The notes: generated by a model from the sequence alone, not told the origin. A stretch of 64,000 bases of DNA from Methyloceanibacter superfactus (GCF_001723305.1 NZ_LPWF01000013.1:1-64000); one strand, 5' to 3'. Shown: positions 17,217 to 27,632, counted from the stretch's first letter. A program made the numbers and translations.

Positions 17217-20056
17217 ATGGGGCGGTTGCATCGCCGCAGGCGTGATTTGCGCGCCGATGCGGAGTCCACGTCCACTCAAGCGCCCTCGCGGCCGGCGCGG
17301 ATCTTTCTCAAGCGCGCCGAGCGCCGCATCCTGCTGGCCGGCACGGCCCTGGTCTCGACCCTGGTCGCCGCCGCACCCGCGCCCGTCTCGGCGCAGCAGG
17401 CGGTGAACATCACCGGCTCGCTGGTATCGGTCGACATCACCAATAATCAGAACTGCGTCTTTCCCGGAACGTGCGCCATCATCACCACCTTCGGTCTGGC
17501 ATCGATCGATTTCACCAACACGGGAAACTTCGCCACCGCGGGCGGCGCCGCCATCGGTATCGCGACCGCTACGGGCGCCTTGGGCGGCTCGATCGACATC
17601 AACAATTCCGGCGACATCGCCACCGTCGGCGCGGCCGCGATCGGCATCGAAGCCCTGACGATTGGACCATTCAGTCCGATCAACATTACCAATAGCGGCG
17701 ACATTGCCACCGCCGGCGCGCTGGCGATGGGCATTTCCGCCAATACCAGCATCTTGGCTCCAAGCAGCCCGATCACGATCACCAATAGCGGCAACATTGC
17801 CACCACGGGCCTGGGCGCGATTGGCATCGAGGCGGCCACCTTCGCCAGATCGAGCTCGATCTCCATCGTCAACAGCGGCGGGATCTCGACGCGGGCCCTA
17901 AATGGCGACGGCGTCAACGCCGCTACCACCGGGCGCAACAGCGATCTTTCGGTCGTGAATAGCGGCGATATCTTCACGCGGGGCGAAGAGGCCGAGGGCG
18001 TCTTTGCCACGACCGTGGGCCGGAATGCCGGGATCAGCATCAACAACAGCGGCACGATCAACACCCGGGGGCGGTTCGCCGAGGGCATCAACGCGGCGAC
18101 CTACGGAACCAACGGCGATCTCTCCATCGTCAACAGCGGCGACATCGAAACGCGGGGCTTCCTCTCCGACGGCATCTACGCCGCGACATTCAGCGAGAAC
18201 AGCGCACTGACCATCGTGAACAGCGGCACCGTGCGCGCCCGCGGCGTGTTCGGCTACGGCATCTACGCCCAGACTTATGAACCGTCCTCGCCGATCGAGA
18301 TTCAAAACTCGGGCGAGATCTACGGCACGACGGTCGGCATCTATACCTATAGCGCCACCTCGACGACGATTACCAATAGCGGCTCGATCTCGGCAGGCAG
18401 CGGGCTTGCCATCGACACCGAGGGCGCCAGCACCACGATCAACAATACGGGACTGATCACCGGCTTCATCGACCTCACCGGCAACCGCGACATCTTCAAC
18501 AACAATGGCGGCGGCGAATTCAACGCCATGCAGACGAGCTATTTCGGCGGCGGCGGCGACGTATTCATCAACAATTCCGGCGCCACGTTGCGCACGGCGG
18601 ACGACCGCAACAACAGCGAGTTCACCAGCTTCGAGGGACTCGAGCAGTTCAGAACCGCGGCGTCATCACCATGCAGGACGGCAAGCAGGGCGACGTGTTC
18701 ATGATCTCGAACACCGTCGGCGGCACCGACCTCAGCTTCGACGGCTCGGGCGATTCCACGTTGAAGGTCGACACCTTCCTCGGCGGCCCCAAAACGTCGA
18801 AATCGGACATTCTCATCGTCGAAGGCGACGTGACCGGCAAGACGCTCGTTCAGGTGCTGAACACCAATCCCGGCGCGGCGCAACTCGACCGGAAGGGTAT
18901 CCCCGTCGTCTTCGTCGAGGGCGACGTGAGCAAGAGCAATTTCTATCTGGAGAAGCCGATCGACGCGGGCTTCTTCGATTACGACCTGATCTTCCGCCCG
19001 ACGGGCAGTGGCGTGTTCGAGCTCAAGAACCATCCGGGCGGCGGCTCGCATATCCTGCCGCATGTCGTGACCTTCACCCACGACACGTTCCACAACACGA
19101 CGGAGACGTGGTTCGACCAGAGCACGGATCTGCGCGCGCTGCTGGCGGAGGGCTCGGTTTGTAACGATCCGGCCCGCCGGCAAGACGTGGTGCGCTGCCA
19201 GCAGCTCTATAATTTCACGCCGGGCGTATGGGTGCGCGGCGCCGGGGCCTGGCTGGACTTGGAGGACAACGCCACCACCAAGGCCAACGGCAAGACCTAC
19301 CGCTACAATCTCGACCGTGAACTCGACATCTGGACCTTCGAGACCGGCATCGACTTCGGCAAGCGGGACCTGTTCGCCGACGGCGACATCCTGGTGTTCG
19401 GCGTGCTCGGCGGCGCGGTCGAGTCCTCGCTCGAGTACAAGTCCTTGAGCCGCAACTTTCATCTGGGAGGCGCCGAGGCCGGCGCCTACGCCACCTATCT
19501 GAATGGCGGATTGTTCGTCGACACGCTGTTCAAGGCGCAGTTCCTCAAGCTCGACCCGAGCGACGTCCGCGGCTTCCCGGACAAGCTGGACAGCACGACC
19601 TACGGTTTCCGGACCGATACCGGCTACCGCTTCGGCGGCGTGCGGCACGGTCCCTTCTTCGAGCCGCTGGCCACCATCGCCGTCTCGTGGAACGAGACGG
19701 ACGACTTCGCGCTCGACGGCAACGGCATAGACTTCAACGACGACGAGGATGTGCGCGGCCGCGTCGGCATGCGCCTCGGCACCAGCAGCGAAGTCTGGGA
19801 GGGCACCACCATGGAGCCCTTCGTGGTCGGCAGCCTGTGGAGCAACCTATCGGGCTCGCATTCGACGACGCTGACCTCGGGCGGAACGACCTTCAAGTTC
19901 ACCGACGACCCCGAGGAGGTTTGGGGCGTCGTCTCGGCCGGGGTGAACTTCTTCAACCCGGGCGCCCAGACCGCGGTCTTCGCCAAATTCGACTACACCT
20001 TCGCCGAGCAGACCGAAGGCGTCGGCGTCAAGGGCGGCATGCGCTACAACTGGTAA
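17217..20056 (+). CDS. Autotransporter with repeat passenger and beta-barrel, one frameshift
   Basis: A large type Va secretion protein (about 946 residues when restored). ATG 17217 follows a GGGGGG run at good spacing; upstream codons back to 17103 are not needed. A basic N-terminus and a hydrophobic core (RRILLAGTALVSTLVAAAPA) form a signal peptide with probable cleavage after VSA. The passenger has about ten 31-33-residue repeats with an I-x-N-S-G-D-I motif, a beta-helix pattern. From about residue 670 (VWVRGAGAWLDLEDN) an autotransporter barrel follows and ends in Tyr-Asn-Trp, the usual C-terminal aromatic residue. The frame breaks at about 18650: TTCAGAACC should probably read TTCAAGAACC, rejoining the downstream frame at NRGVITMQDG. 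Likely surface adhesin; substrate unknown. Confidence 0.88.
17497..18470 (+). repeat. Tandem coding repeats of the autotransporter passenger
   Basis: About ten imperfect units of roughly 96 bp encode N-S-G-D-I-x-T-x-G-x-x-A-x-G-I-x-A segments. DNA identity between units is visible in words such as AACAGCGGCGACATC and ACCAATAGCGGC. The pattern is typical of a right-handed beta-helix and is prone to unit gain or loss. Confidence 0.8.
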
Positions 20057-20187
20057 GCGCGTGCCGGGCGGCGCATCCGGCACCATCAACTATTCCGGCT
20101 CGGTGTTTGCCGGCGGGAGTGGCGAGACGATCGCGGGCAACTTCGGCGCTATCGGCCGGCATGCGCGTCAGCTGGTAGGACTCTTAA
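20057..20187 (+). other. Possible gene remnant downstream of the autotransporter
   Basis: Directly after the autotransporter stop the plus strand encodes, without a credible start, a segment reading GTINYSGSVFAGGSGETIAG, followed by NFGAIGRHARQL. Gly/Ser-rich strands of this kind resemble the C-terminal barrel of transferrin-binding-protein-like or surface proteins. The segment ends where the 38 bp tandem repeat begins. It could be a decayed gene end or chance coding potential. Confidence 0.25.
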
Positions 20188-20301
20188 ACTTGCGCTACTG
20201 GCCTCTGGCTACCTTGAGCGCGTTCACTTGCGCTACCGGCCTCTGGCCTGCTTGAGCGCGTTCACTTGCGCTACCGGCCTCTGGCCTGCTTGAGCGCGTT
20301 C
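20188..20301. repeat. Three tandem copies of a 38 bp unit
   Basis: Units at 20188-20225, 20226-20263 and 20264-20301 follow one another without spacers; each starts ACTTGCGCTACCGGCC and ends TTGAGCGCGTTC. Copies 2 and 3 are identical as read; copy 1 differs at a few bases (CTACTGG and CTACCTTG). The array ends 3 bases before the mscL stop codon, between two convergent genes. Confidence 0.9.
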
Positions 20302-20304
20302 GCT

Positions 20305-20724
20305 CTAGCCGCGCTTCACCAGCGCGTCACGGATTTCCTGAAGCAGCACCACCTCTTGCGAGGGCGGCGGCTCGGTCGCCGGGGCTTCCTCCTGCTTGCG
20401 GCGCAGCCGGTTCATGGCCTTGATCACCATGAACAGGACGAAGGCGACGATGGTGAAGCTGATCACGCTGTTGATGAACAAGCCGACATTCATGGTCGGC
20501 GCACCCGCCTCCCGGGCCTGGGCCAAGGAGTCATAGTCGGCGCCGCTGAGCGGGATATAGATGTTGGAAAAGTCGACCCCGCCAGTGAGGACGCCGATCG
20601 GCGGCATGATGATGTCGTCCACCAGCGATTTGACGATGGTCGAAAAGGCGGCGCCGATGACGATACCGACCGCCATGTCCACCACATTGCCACGCAGCGC
20701 GAATTCCTTGAATTCCTGGAGCAT
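20305..20724 (-). CDS. mscL: Large-conductance mechanosensitive channel
   Basis: MscL opens under membrane tension and releases solutes during hypo-osmotic shock. The 139-residue protein starts [20 protein letters not shown], the family signature, with AGGGAGGTGCGCAAG before ATG 20724; in-frame codons upstream are not conserved. TM1 ([20 protein letters not shown]) and TM2 ([20 protein letters not shown]) are visible, followed by a cytoplasmic helix rich in Glu/Pro. The gene is divergent from the DUF4212 gene. Confidence 0.97.
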   Translation of the reverse strand: MLQEFKEFALRGNVVDMAVGIVIGAAFSTIVKSLVDDIIMPPIGVLTGGVDFSNIYIPLSGADYDSLAQAREAGAPTMNVGLFINSVISFTIVAFVLFMVIKAMNRLRRKQEEAPATEPPPSQEVVLLQEIRDALVKRG

Positions 20725-20853
20725 CTTGCGCACCTCCCTCCGGCGACATCCCGTCGACTCTCTGCCATGTTTCGGCGCAAATTGCATCCCAAGGCTAGTT
20801 TGCAAGCGTGCGCCTAACTGCTACCTGCTTGGTGGAGTTGGGGAGGAGGGAGC

Positions 20854-21147
20854 GTGACGGGGCAAGGGCCCGATACGGAGCATGCGGTCGAGACCGCGGT
20901 GCGCGACCGGCATCAATTGCGGACGCTGGCCGTCGCCATCACGACGCTCGCGGCCGTGCTGTGCGCCGTTATCGTCGTCATCGTCTATGCCCTGTCGCTC
21001 AACCGGCTCTGGTTCCTGCATTTCCCGCTCGGGCTCTATCTCCTGGCGCAAGGCCTGCTGATCTTCGCTGTCTTCGTGATGTTCTGGCATGTGCGCGTGC
21101 AAGAGCGCATCGACCACACGCGCAGCGTGACCGAAGAGATTGTCTAG
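20854..21147 (+). CDS. DUF4212 small symporter subunit
   Basis: A 97-residue membrane protein with a GTG start behind GGGAGGAGGGAGC. It shows two transmembrane segments (about residues 24-45 and 55-78) and the motif NRLWFLHFPLGLYLLAQG, typical of DUF4212. These small proteins are encoded immediately before VC_2705-type sodium:solute symporters, as here (3-base gap), and are taken to be an accessory subunit like those of acetate or monocarboxylate permeases. Confidence 0.88.
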   Translation: MTGQGPDTEHAVETAVRDRHQLRTLAVAITTLAAVLCAVIVVIVYALSLNRLWFLHFPLGLYLLAQGLLIFAVFVMFWHVRVQERIDHTRSVTEEIV

Positions 21148-21150
21148 CCG

Positions 21151-23016
21151 ATGACCGCCCCGTCGCGTCAGCACACCCCGAACCCGCATCTCGGGGCCTA
21201 TTACGGCATCATCACCGCCGCCTTCGTCTCGCTGGCGATCATGCTGGCCATGTTCGAGCAGCTCGGCTGGACCGAAGGCGTGATCGCGCGCTGCATGATC
21301 CTGCTGCCGCTGGCGCTCTATCTGGTCGTCGCCGTCGGCTCGCGCACGCTCGACGCGGAAGACTACTTCGCCTCGGGGCGGCGCGTGCCCCAGGTCTATA
21401 ACGCGCTGGTGCTGGCGGCGATCACCGTCGGCGGCGTCGGCTTCTTCGCCTATACCGGCGCGGTGTTCTTCCTCGGCTTCGACGCGCTCGCCATCGGCCT
21501 CGGCTGGACTTGCGGCCTGTTGCTCGCCGGGGTGCTGTTCGTGCCGTATTTGCGCAAGGCCGGCGCCTACACGCTCCCCGCCTTTCTCGGTCAGCGCTTC
21601 CGGTCGCGCCAGCTCCGCATGGCCGCGAGCGTGGCGCAGGTGGTGCCCACGACGCTGCTGCTCGCCGCCGAGATGAGCATCGCCGCCGTGGTCGCCTCGA
21701 TCTTCCTGCCGGTGTCCTTTTGGCTCGCCGTGCTGCTCGTCACCCTGTTCGTCGCCGCCGTGGGCATTCTCGGCGGCATGCGCGCCTTGACTTGGTCGGG
21801 AAGCGCGGAGTTCATCACCGGCGCCGTCGGCTTGGCCGTGCCGCTCATCGTCGTGTCGGTGCTGCTCACCCACCTGCCCGCGCCGCAATTCACCTATGGC
21901 GAGATGTTCGGCTCCTTGAAAGGCGCCGAGACCGCGGCCGGCATGCTGCCGGTGACGCCGGGCGATCTGGCGCCGGCCCTGACCGGCCCCGCGCCCACGG
22001 CGGTGACCAAGCCGTTCCTGCAAGCCTTCGGGGCCATCAACGAGGCGGGCTTCCTCGCGCTGTTCTTCTGCTTCGCGCTCGGCACCGCCGCCTTGCCGAG
22101 CCTGCTCGTCCGCAGCGGGGTCACCTGCTCGGTCGCCGATCAGCGGCGATCCACCGCTTGGGCGCTGGCGCTGGTGGCGCTGTTTGTCATCACGGCGCCG
22201 TCGCTCGCGGTGTTCGCCAAGCTGCTGATGTTCCGCGACATGGCGTTGGCGCCCACGGCAGGCTTGCCGGCATGGCTGTCCGAGTTGAACGGCCGGCAAT
22301 TGGTGCAGGCGAGCGATCTCAACGGCGATGGCACGCTCGTGGCGAGCGAGATTCTCGTCCTGCGCGATCGCGTGGCGCTGACGCTGCCGATGCTGGCGCG
22401 GCTGCCCTTCGTGCTGACCGCGACCCTTGCCTCCGCCGGCATGGCCATCGCGCTAGCGGCAGCAAGCTCTCATCTGTTCACGGTCTCGGCGAGCCTCGCC
22501 GACGACATCTACGGCGTGCTGGACAAGCGCCCGATCGCCCTGCCCCGTCTCATGGCGGCTTGGGCGGCGATCGGGGCGTGCGCCCTGTTCACCCTCGTCT
22601 TCCTGCTGATCGCCGATGTCGACATCCTGCGCATGGCCGTGACGGCCTTCGCCTTCGCCGCCGCGACCTTCTTCCCGGTTCTTCTGCTGGCGTTGTGGTG
22701 GCCGCGCTTCACGTCATGGGGCGCGCTGGCAAGTCTCGGGACCGGATTCGGGATCCTATTTCTCGCCGTCACGGTGGGCGGCCTGTTCGGCATCGCCGAG
22801 ACCGCCGTGGGCACCGGCATCGCCGGCCTCATCGCCGCGGTTCTGGCGCTCGGCGCCGGTGTCGGGACCAGCCTGTACGGGCCCGGTCCCACCGCCTCAG
22901 AGACGGCCTATTACGAGGAGATGCGCAAGCCCGAAGGCGAGACCATGTTCGATCAGGCGCAAGCGCGGGCGCTGACCGCTTCGGCGCGGGAGACCGAGGA
23001 GCTGAGTGCGCTCTAG
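21151..23016 (+). CDS. Sodium:solute symporter (VC_2705 / ActP-like)
   Basis: A 621-residue polytopic transporter of the sodium:solute symporter superfamily, close to acetate/monocarboxylate permeases. Family features visible are EDYFASGRRVPQVYNALVLA near the start, the YTGAVFFLGFDALAIGLGWT helix, GGMRALTWSGSAEF, and about 13-14 hydrophobic segments. A long periplasmic or cytoplasmic loop near residue 380 contains an Asp-rich DLNGDGTLVASE stretch that resembles an EF-hand loop. Partner gene DUF4212 lies 3 bases upstream; pip starts 2 bases after the stop. The substrate, probably a short-chain carboxylate, is inferred only from the family. Confidence 0.88.
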   Translation: MTAPSRQHTPNPHLGAYYGIITAAFVSLAIMLAMFEQLGWTEGVIARCMILLPLALYLVVAVGSRTLDAEDYFASGRRVPQVYNALVLAAITVGGVGFFAYTGAVFFLGFDALAIGLGWTCGLLLAGVLFVPYLRKAGAYTLPAFLGQRFRSRQLRMAASVAQVVPTTLLLAAEMSIAAVVASIFLPVSFWLAVLLVTLFVAAVGILGGMRALTWSGSAEFITGAVGLAVPLIVVSVLLTHLPAPQFTYGEMFGSLKGAETAAGMLPVTPGDLAPALTGPAPTAVTKPFLQAFGAINEAGFLALFFCFALGTAALPSLLVRSGVTCSVADQRRSTAWALALVALFVITAPSLAVFAKLLMFRDMALAPTAGLPAWLSELNGRQLVQASDLNGDGTLVASEILVLRDRVALTLPMLARLPFVLTATLASAGMAIALAAASSHLFTVSASLADDIYGVLDKRPIALPRLMAAWAAIGACALFTLVFLLIADVDILRMAVTAFAFAAATFFPVLLLALWWPRFTSWGALASLGTGFGILFLAVTVGGLFGIAETAVGTGIAGLIAAVLALGAGVGTSLYGPGPTASETAYYEEMRKPEGETMFDQAQARALTASARETEELSAL

Positions 23017-23018
23017 CC

Positions 23019-23996
23019 ATGGACCCGCAACGGACACCAGGCTCGTCACGCCTGTCGCTCTACCCCGAGATCGTTCCGTACCGCACCGGGCGGCTCAAGG
23101 TCTCCGACGTGCACGAGCTCTATTTCGAGGAATGCGGCACGCCCTCGGGCAAGCCCGTGGTCATGTTGCATGGCGGACCGGGCGGCGGCATCTCGCCGGT
23201 CATGCGCCGCTATCACGATCCGCGCCTCTACCGCATCGTGCTGTTCGATCAGCGCGGCTGCGGCCGCTCCATACCGCACGCCTCGCTTGAGGAGAACACG
23301 ACCTGGGATCTGGTCGCCGATATCGAGCGCTTGCGCGAACATCTCGCCATTGACCGCTGGCAGGTGTTCGGCGGCTCATGGGGCTCGACGCTGGCGCTGG
23401 CTTACGCGGAAGCGCATCCGGCGCGCGTGGCCGAGCTCATCCTGCGCGGCATCTTCACGCTGCGCCGCGCCGAGCTCGAATGGTTCTATCAAGACGGCTG
23501 TAGCTGGCTGTTCCCCGACGCCTTCGCCGATTACGTCAAGGCAATCCCCGAGGCCGAGCGCGCCGACATGATCGCCGCCTATTACCGGCGGCTGACGAGC
23601 GATGATCAGAAGACGCAAACCGAGGCGGCGCGTGCGTGGAGCGCCTGGGAATGGCGCACGCTGTCGCTCCTGCCCGACTTCGACCGGGTGCGGCAATTCT
23701 CGGAGGACCACTACGCCTTGGCCTTCGCCCGGATCGAGAGCCACTACTTCATCAATGGCGGCTTCTTCGAGACCGACGACCAGCTCATCCGCGACGCACG
23801 TCTCCTCGCGGACATCCCGGGCGCAATCGTGCATGGCCGCTATGACGTGGTGACGCCGGTCAAGAACGCCTTCGATCTCGCGCGCGCCTGGCCCAAGGCC
23901 GATCTGCGCGTGGTGCCGGATGCGGGCCACGCCATGACGGAGCCCGGTATCGTGCACGAGCTGATCGCCGCCACGCGGATCTTCTCCGGGAACTGA
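23019..23996 (+). CDS. pip: Proline iminopeptidase
   Basis: An alpha/beta-hydrolase that removes N-terminal proline from peptides (family S33). The 325-residue product has the oxyanion motif HGGPGGG (about residue 51), the DQRGCGRS segment, the nucleophile elbow GGSWGS (about residue 120), the acid near GRYDVVTP and the catalytic His in PDAGHAM. ATG 23019 begins MDPQRTPGSSRLSLYPEIVP and lies 2 bases after the symporter stop, so co-transcription is likely. Length and motifs match the family fully. Confidence 0.93.
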   Translation: MDPQRTPGSSRLSLYPEIVPYRTGRLKVSDVHELYFEECGTPSGKPVVMLHGGPGGGISPVMRRYHDPRLYRIVLFDQRGCGRSIPHASLEENTTWDLVADIERLREHLAIDRWQVFGGSWGSTLALAYAEAHPARVAELILRGIFTLRRAELEWFYQDGCSWLFPDAFADYVKAIPEAERADMIAAYYRRLTSDDQKTQTEAARAWSAWEWRTLSLLPDFDRVRQFSEDHYALAFARIESHYFINGGFFETDDQLIRDARLLADIPGAIVHGRYDVVTPVKNAFDLARAWPKADLRVVPDAGHAMTEPGIVHELIAATRIFSGN

Positions 23997-24004
23997 CGTT
24001 TCCT

Positions 24005-24442
24005 TTAGCCGCCGGCCACTTCGCCGATGAAGCTCAAGGCCACGCGCCGCTGATGGGCAGCATTGCGGTGCTCGATCAGATAGACGCCCTGCCAGGTCCC
24101 GAGCGTCATCGCCCCGCCGCGGACCGGGATCGACAGGCTCACGGAGGTGACCATCGCCTTGATGTGGCTCGGCATGTCGTCGGGGCCTTCCTCATGATGG
24201 GCGTAAGCCCGGTCCTCCGGTGCCAGGATCTCCAGCGCGTCGAGAAGGTCGCGGCGCACATTCGGGTCGGCATTCTCCTGAATGGTGAGCGAGGCGGAGG
24301 TATGGGAGACGAACACGGTGAGGAGGCCGTCTTCGGCGCCCAGGCTGTCGAGCCAAGCCGAAAGCTGCCGCGTGATCTCGACGAAGCCCTTGCCGCGTGT
24401 CGGGACGGCGAGAGCATGGCTCGCCTGCACGAGGCCGGCCAT
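24005..24442 (-). CDS. YjbQ family protein (UPF0047)
   Basis: A 145-residue member of the YjbQ family, small trimeric proteins reported to have low thiamine-phosphate synthase activity. Family marks are VSHTSASLTIQENADP, EGPDDMPSHIKAM and LGTWQGVYLIEHRN, with the conserved His, Glu and Asn residues. It is convergent with pip (8 bases between stops) and divergent from the PodJ-like gene across 180 bases that hold the probable promoters of both. Confidence 0.92.
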   Translation of the reverse strand: MAGLVQASHALAVPTRGKGFVEITRQLSAWLDSLGAEDGLLTVFVSHTSASLTIQENADPNVRRDLLDALEILAPEDRAYAHHEEGPDDMPSHIKAMVTSVSLSIPVRGGAMTLGTWQGVYLIEHRNAAHQRRVALSFIGEVAGG

Positions 24443-24622
24443 GGCGTGTCCCCCTTATTCCCTTTCAGGCGAGCGTCTGTGTCCCGCTCTAGGGCACTCC
24501 TTAACACAAAATTTACTCGGGCTTGACACCGTCAGTACGGCCGCTTCGTCACGCGTCTCCTCGGACCGGTCCCACAACGCAAGGGGCGCGGTTCAGCGGC
24601 GTCAACGCCTTGGGGAACGGGT

Positions 24623-27600
24623 ATGGCTTCAGAAGCAAGTTGGCAATCGAGCAATGCCGGCGGGGGCAGCACCGCCTTCTCGACGGAGCAGCCAATGGAT
24701 CAACGCACCGTCGAAAGTCTTTTGCGCCGCCTGGTGGAGCGGGTCGAGGATAGCGAGCGCCGCTACGGCGAAGCCCTCGATGAGCTCCACACGCGGCTCG
24801 ACAAGCTGTCGCAGACCACGGAAGCCGCGCGGGATACCGGCGCGCCCGAGAACAGCGACACCTTCGACCGCCTGCACGCCCAAGTCAGCGATCTCGCCCG
24901 CCGCCTGGAGCAAGACACCTCGACGCCGCTCGACGATTTCGAGCGGCTCGGCAAGGCCCTGTCGGGCGCCCTGCATGGCGACCTGGAAAGCGATTTCGAC
25001 GACGACGGGGCCTATCCGGCGCCCGAGCCCTTCGGCTACACGCCCGAGCCGAGCCCGTTCGCCAAAGCCGCCATGAGCGGCGACTATTCCGGGGAGCCGG
25101 CGCCCGACTCGGCAACCAGAACCGGCTACCCGGATTTCGGCTATGGCGCGGCAGAGTCGGCGCAGCCCGCATGGCGCGAGCCGCAGACCGGCGGGACCGG
25201 CGACCTCGACAAGCGGCTGGTGGAAATGGCTCAGCGGCTCGAGGAGTCGATCGGCACGGCGATGCCGACCGGGGCGATCGAGGCCCTAAACACGAGATTG
25301 GACGAGATCGGCGGCCAGCTCAGCCAAGCGCTGGAGACGGCCCCGACGCGCGACGCTCTGGAGCATGTGGAGCGGCAAATTTCCGAAATGGGTCAGCAAG
25401 TTAGCCGGGCCGAGCAGCAGCTTGGCAAGGTGGCGGGCATCGAGGCCCATCTGATCAAGCTCATCGCGCGCCTGGACGAGAAGGCCGACGCGCCGGCCCC
25501 GCAAGCCGATCCGGCGCAGCTCGAAGAGGTTGCCAACAAGGCCGCCGAAGGCGCTGCGCGCCTGGTGGCTGCCGATACGCAAAAGACCAACGAACGCCTC
25601 GACGCCATGCATCGCGATCTCACCGCCATGAGCGACAAGGGCCGCGAGAGCGGCGACCGGCTCGTGAGCACGCTCGAGGCGGTGCATGAATCCCTGAAGC
25701 AGCTGGTGCAGCAGGTCGAGCGGGGCTCCGCCTTGCAGGCGAAGCCGCGTCCGCCTTTCGTGGAGCGGGCGCGCCAAGCCGACGCCAAGTCCTCCCAGCC
25801 GCAAGCCAAGCCCACCATGCAGCAGCCGCGGCCCAGCGCACCCGCCGCCGGCGGTCAGCCCGCCGGTGAAGCGGCGAAGGCCAAGGCGCCGGCGCCTGTT
25901 CCCCAGTCGCCGTCCATCGAGCCGGCCAAAGCGACAGCGGCGCCGCAAGCGCCGGCCAAGACCGAACAAGCCGCTGCGGCCCCGACCAGGGAGCGCACGC
26001 TGCGCGACCGGCTCGGTGCGGCCATTCCCGACTTCAAGGAGACGGAGGCGGAGACCGAGACCCCGCCGCCATTCGGCCGCGCCAAGCGTCTCGCCTCGGA
26101 CGACGAAGCCGTCGATCTCGATGCGGCCATGCCTAGCAAGCGATGGCGGGCCTCGAGCATCCGTTCGCGTCTGGGGATGGGCTCGATGCGGAACCCGATG
26201 CGCCCGACGATCTCGTGGCGGCGGCGCGCCGTGCGGCGCAGGCCGCGGCGCTCCGGGCCGAAGGACGCGGCGGACGCCGGTCGTCCAATCCTCTGCGGGC
26301 AGCGCCGCCGAGCAGCCGGGGCGCCGCAAGCGCTCCTTCCTGATCATTGCGGCCGCCGTCCTTCTCGTGCTGAGCGCGCTCCTACTCTATTCGCGCCTCG
26401 GCTCGCGGCCCGAGCCGGCCGCGCCCGAGATCGAGCAGATCACGCCGGCCCCGAGCGAGGGCAGCGGCGAGGACATGACCGCTCCCGACACGGACGGCGC
26501 GGCCCCCGCGGCCGAGCCCGAGAAGTCGGGATCGTGGGAGCCGAAGCCGAACATGAACGAGAACCCGTCGGACAGCGCCGCGAGCGGGACCTCGGGCTTC
26601 ACCGAGATGGCCAAGTCTTCAGGCGGCCGCGTGCCCCCGATGCCGGCCAGCGAGCTGACCCCCGAGCCGCAGCTGGCTTCGCTGAAGCCGTCGGGCATGG
26701 CCGTGATGCCGTCGGGCGTGACCTTCTCCATCGAGGATCCGTCCTTCGGCCCCACAGCTGCCCATACTGCCAAACCGGCGCAACTTCCGCTGCCGCCCGA
26801 GGCGCTCGGCCCGCTTCCCTTGCGTGAGGCCGCCGCCAAGGGCGACGCCGCCGCGCAATACGCCATCGCCACCCGCTATGCCGAAGGCGTGGGCACGAAG
26901 GCCGACCCGAAAGAGGCCGTGAAGTGGCTGGAGCCCGCCGCAGCCGCCGGCCTGGCCCCGGCCCAGTACTCGCTCGCCGCCATGTATGAGCGCGGTCTCG
27001 GCGTCGACGCGGATCTCGGCAAAGCACGGTTCTGGTATGCTGCCGCCGCCGCGAAGGGCAACGTCAAGGCCATGCACAACCTCGCCGTCAGCGTCAGCGG
27101 ACGTGACGGCGGCGAGCCCGACTACACGCTGGCCGTGAAATGGTATCGCGAGGCCGCCGGCTACGGCCTGGCCGACAGCCAATTCAATCTCGGCATTCTC
27201 GCCGAGCACGGCCTCGGCATGACGAAGAATCTCAGCGAGGCCTATAAATGGTTCTCACTCGCCGCGGCGAGCGGCGACGCCGAAGCCGCCAAGCGCCGCG
27301 AGGTCATCCGGGTGCAGCTCGCCCCGGCCACGCTGGCGGAGGCCGAAGCCGCCGTAACGGCCTGGAAGGTCAAGGTTGCCCCGGCGGACGCCAATGAGGT
27401 GGTCGAGCAAGTCGCTTGGGCGGCCACGGCGCCGGCCACGGAAAATACCGCCCTCGTGGCCCGGGCGCAGACGCTCCTCAACGGGCTCGGCTACGACGTC
27501 GGCCCGCCCGACGGTCTGATCGGCAGCCGCACCCGTACCGCGGTCAAGCGGTTCCAGAACCGCAACGGCCTGGCCGAGACCGGCGAGATCTCCATCCCGC

Positions 27601-27632
27601 TCGTCACCCAGCTCGAGCGTCTGTCCAGCTAA
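24623..27632 (+). CDS. PodJ-like polarity protein: coiled coil, membrane anchor, SEL1 repeats, peptidoglycan binding; two frameshifts
   Basis: About 1000 residues when restored, with the order of Caulobacter PodJ, a cell-pole organiser. The cytoplasmic N-terminal half has heptad-rich helices (MDQRTVESLLRRLVERVEDS; EHVERQISEMGQQVSRAEQQ) and a Pro/Ala/Lys-rich linker. One membrane segment follows at about residue 572 (FLIIAAAVLLVLSALLLYS), then SEL1 repeats (about 733-890; for example AAQYAIATRYAEGVG and SQFNLGILAEHGLG) and a peptidoglycan-binding domain (LNGLGYDVGPPDGLIGSRT). The frame breaks twice by one base: at about 26139-26142 (AAGCGATGG, probably AAGGCGATGG) and at about 26288-26294. The bridging frame encodes an AARRAAQAAALRAEG helix typical of this family. 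Stands alone. Confidence 0.85.

Noticed and set aside
20188-20301. Short CRISPR array
   Set aside because: The 38 bp units are directly adjacent without spacers and no cas genes are present.
20821-22299. 492-codon minus-strand frame opposite the symporter
   Set aside because: Composed of Gly/Glu/Arg/His runs with no domain; the plus strand encodes DUF4212 and the transporter.
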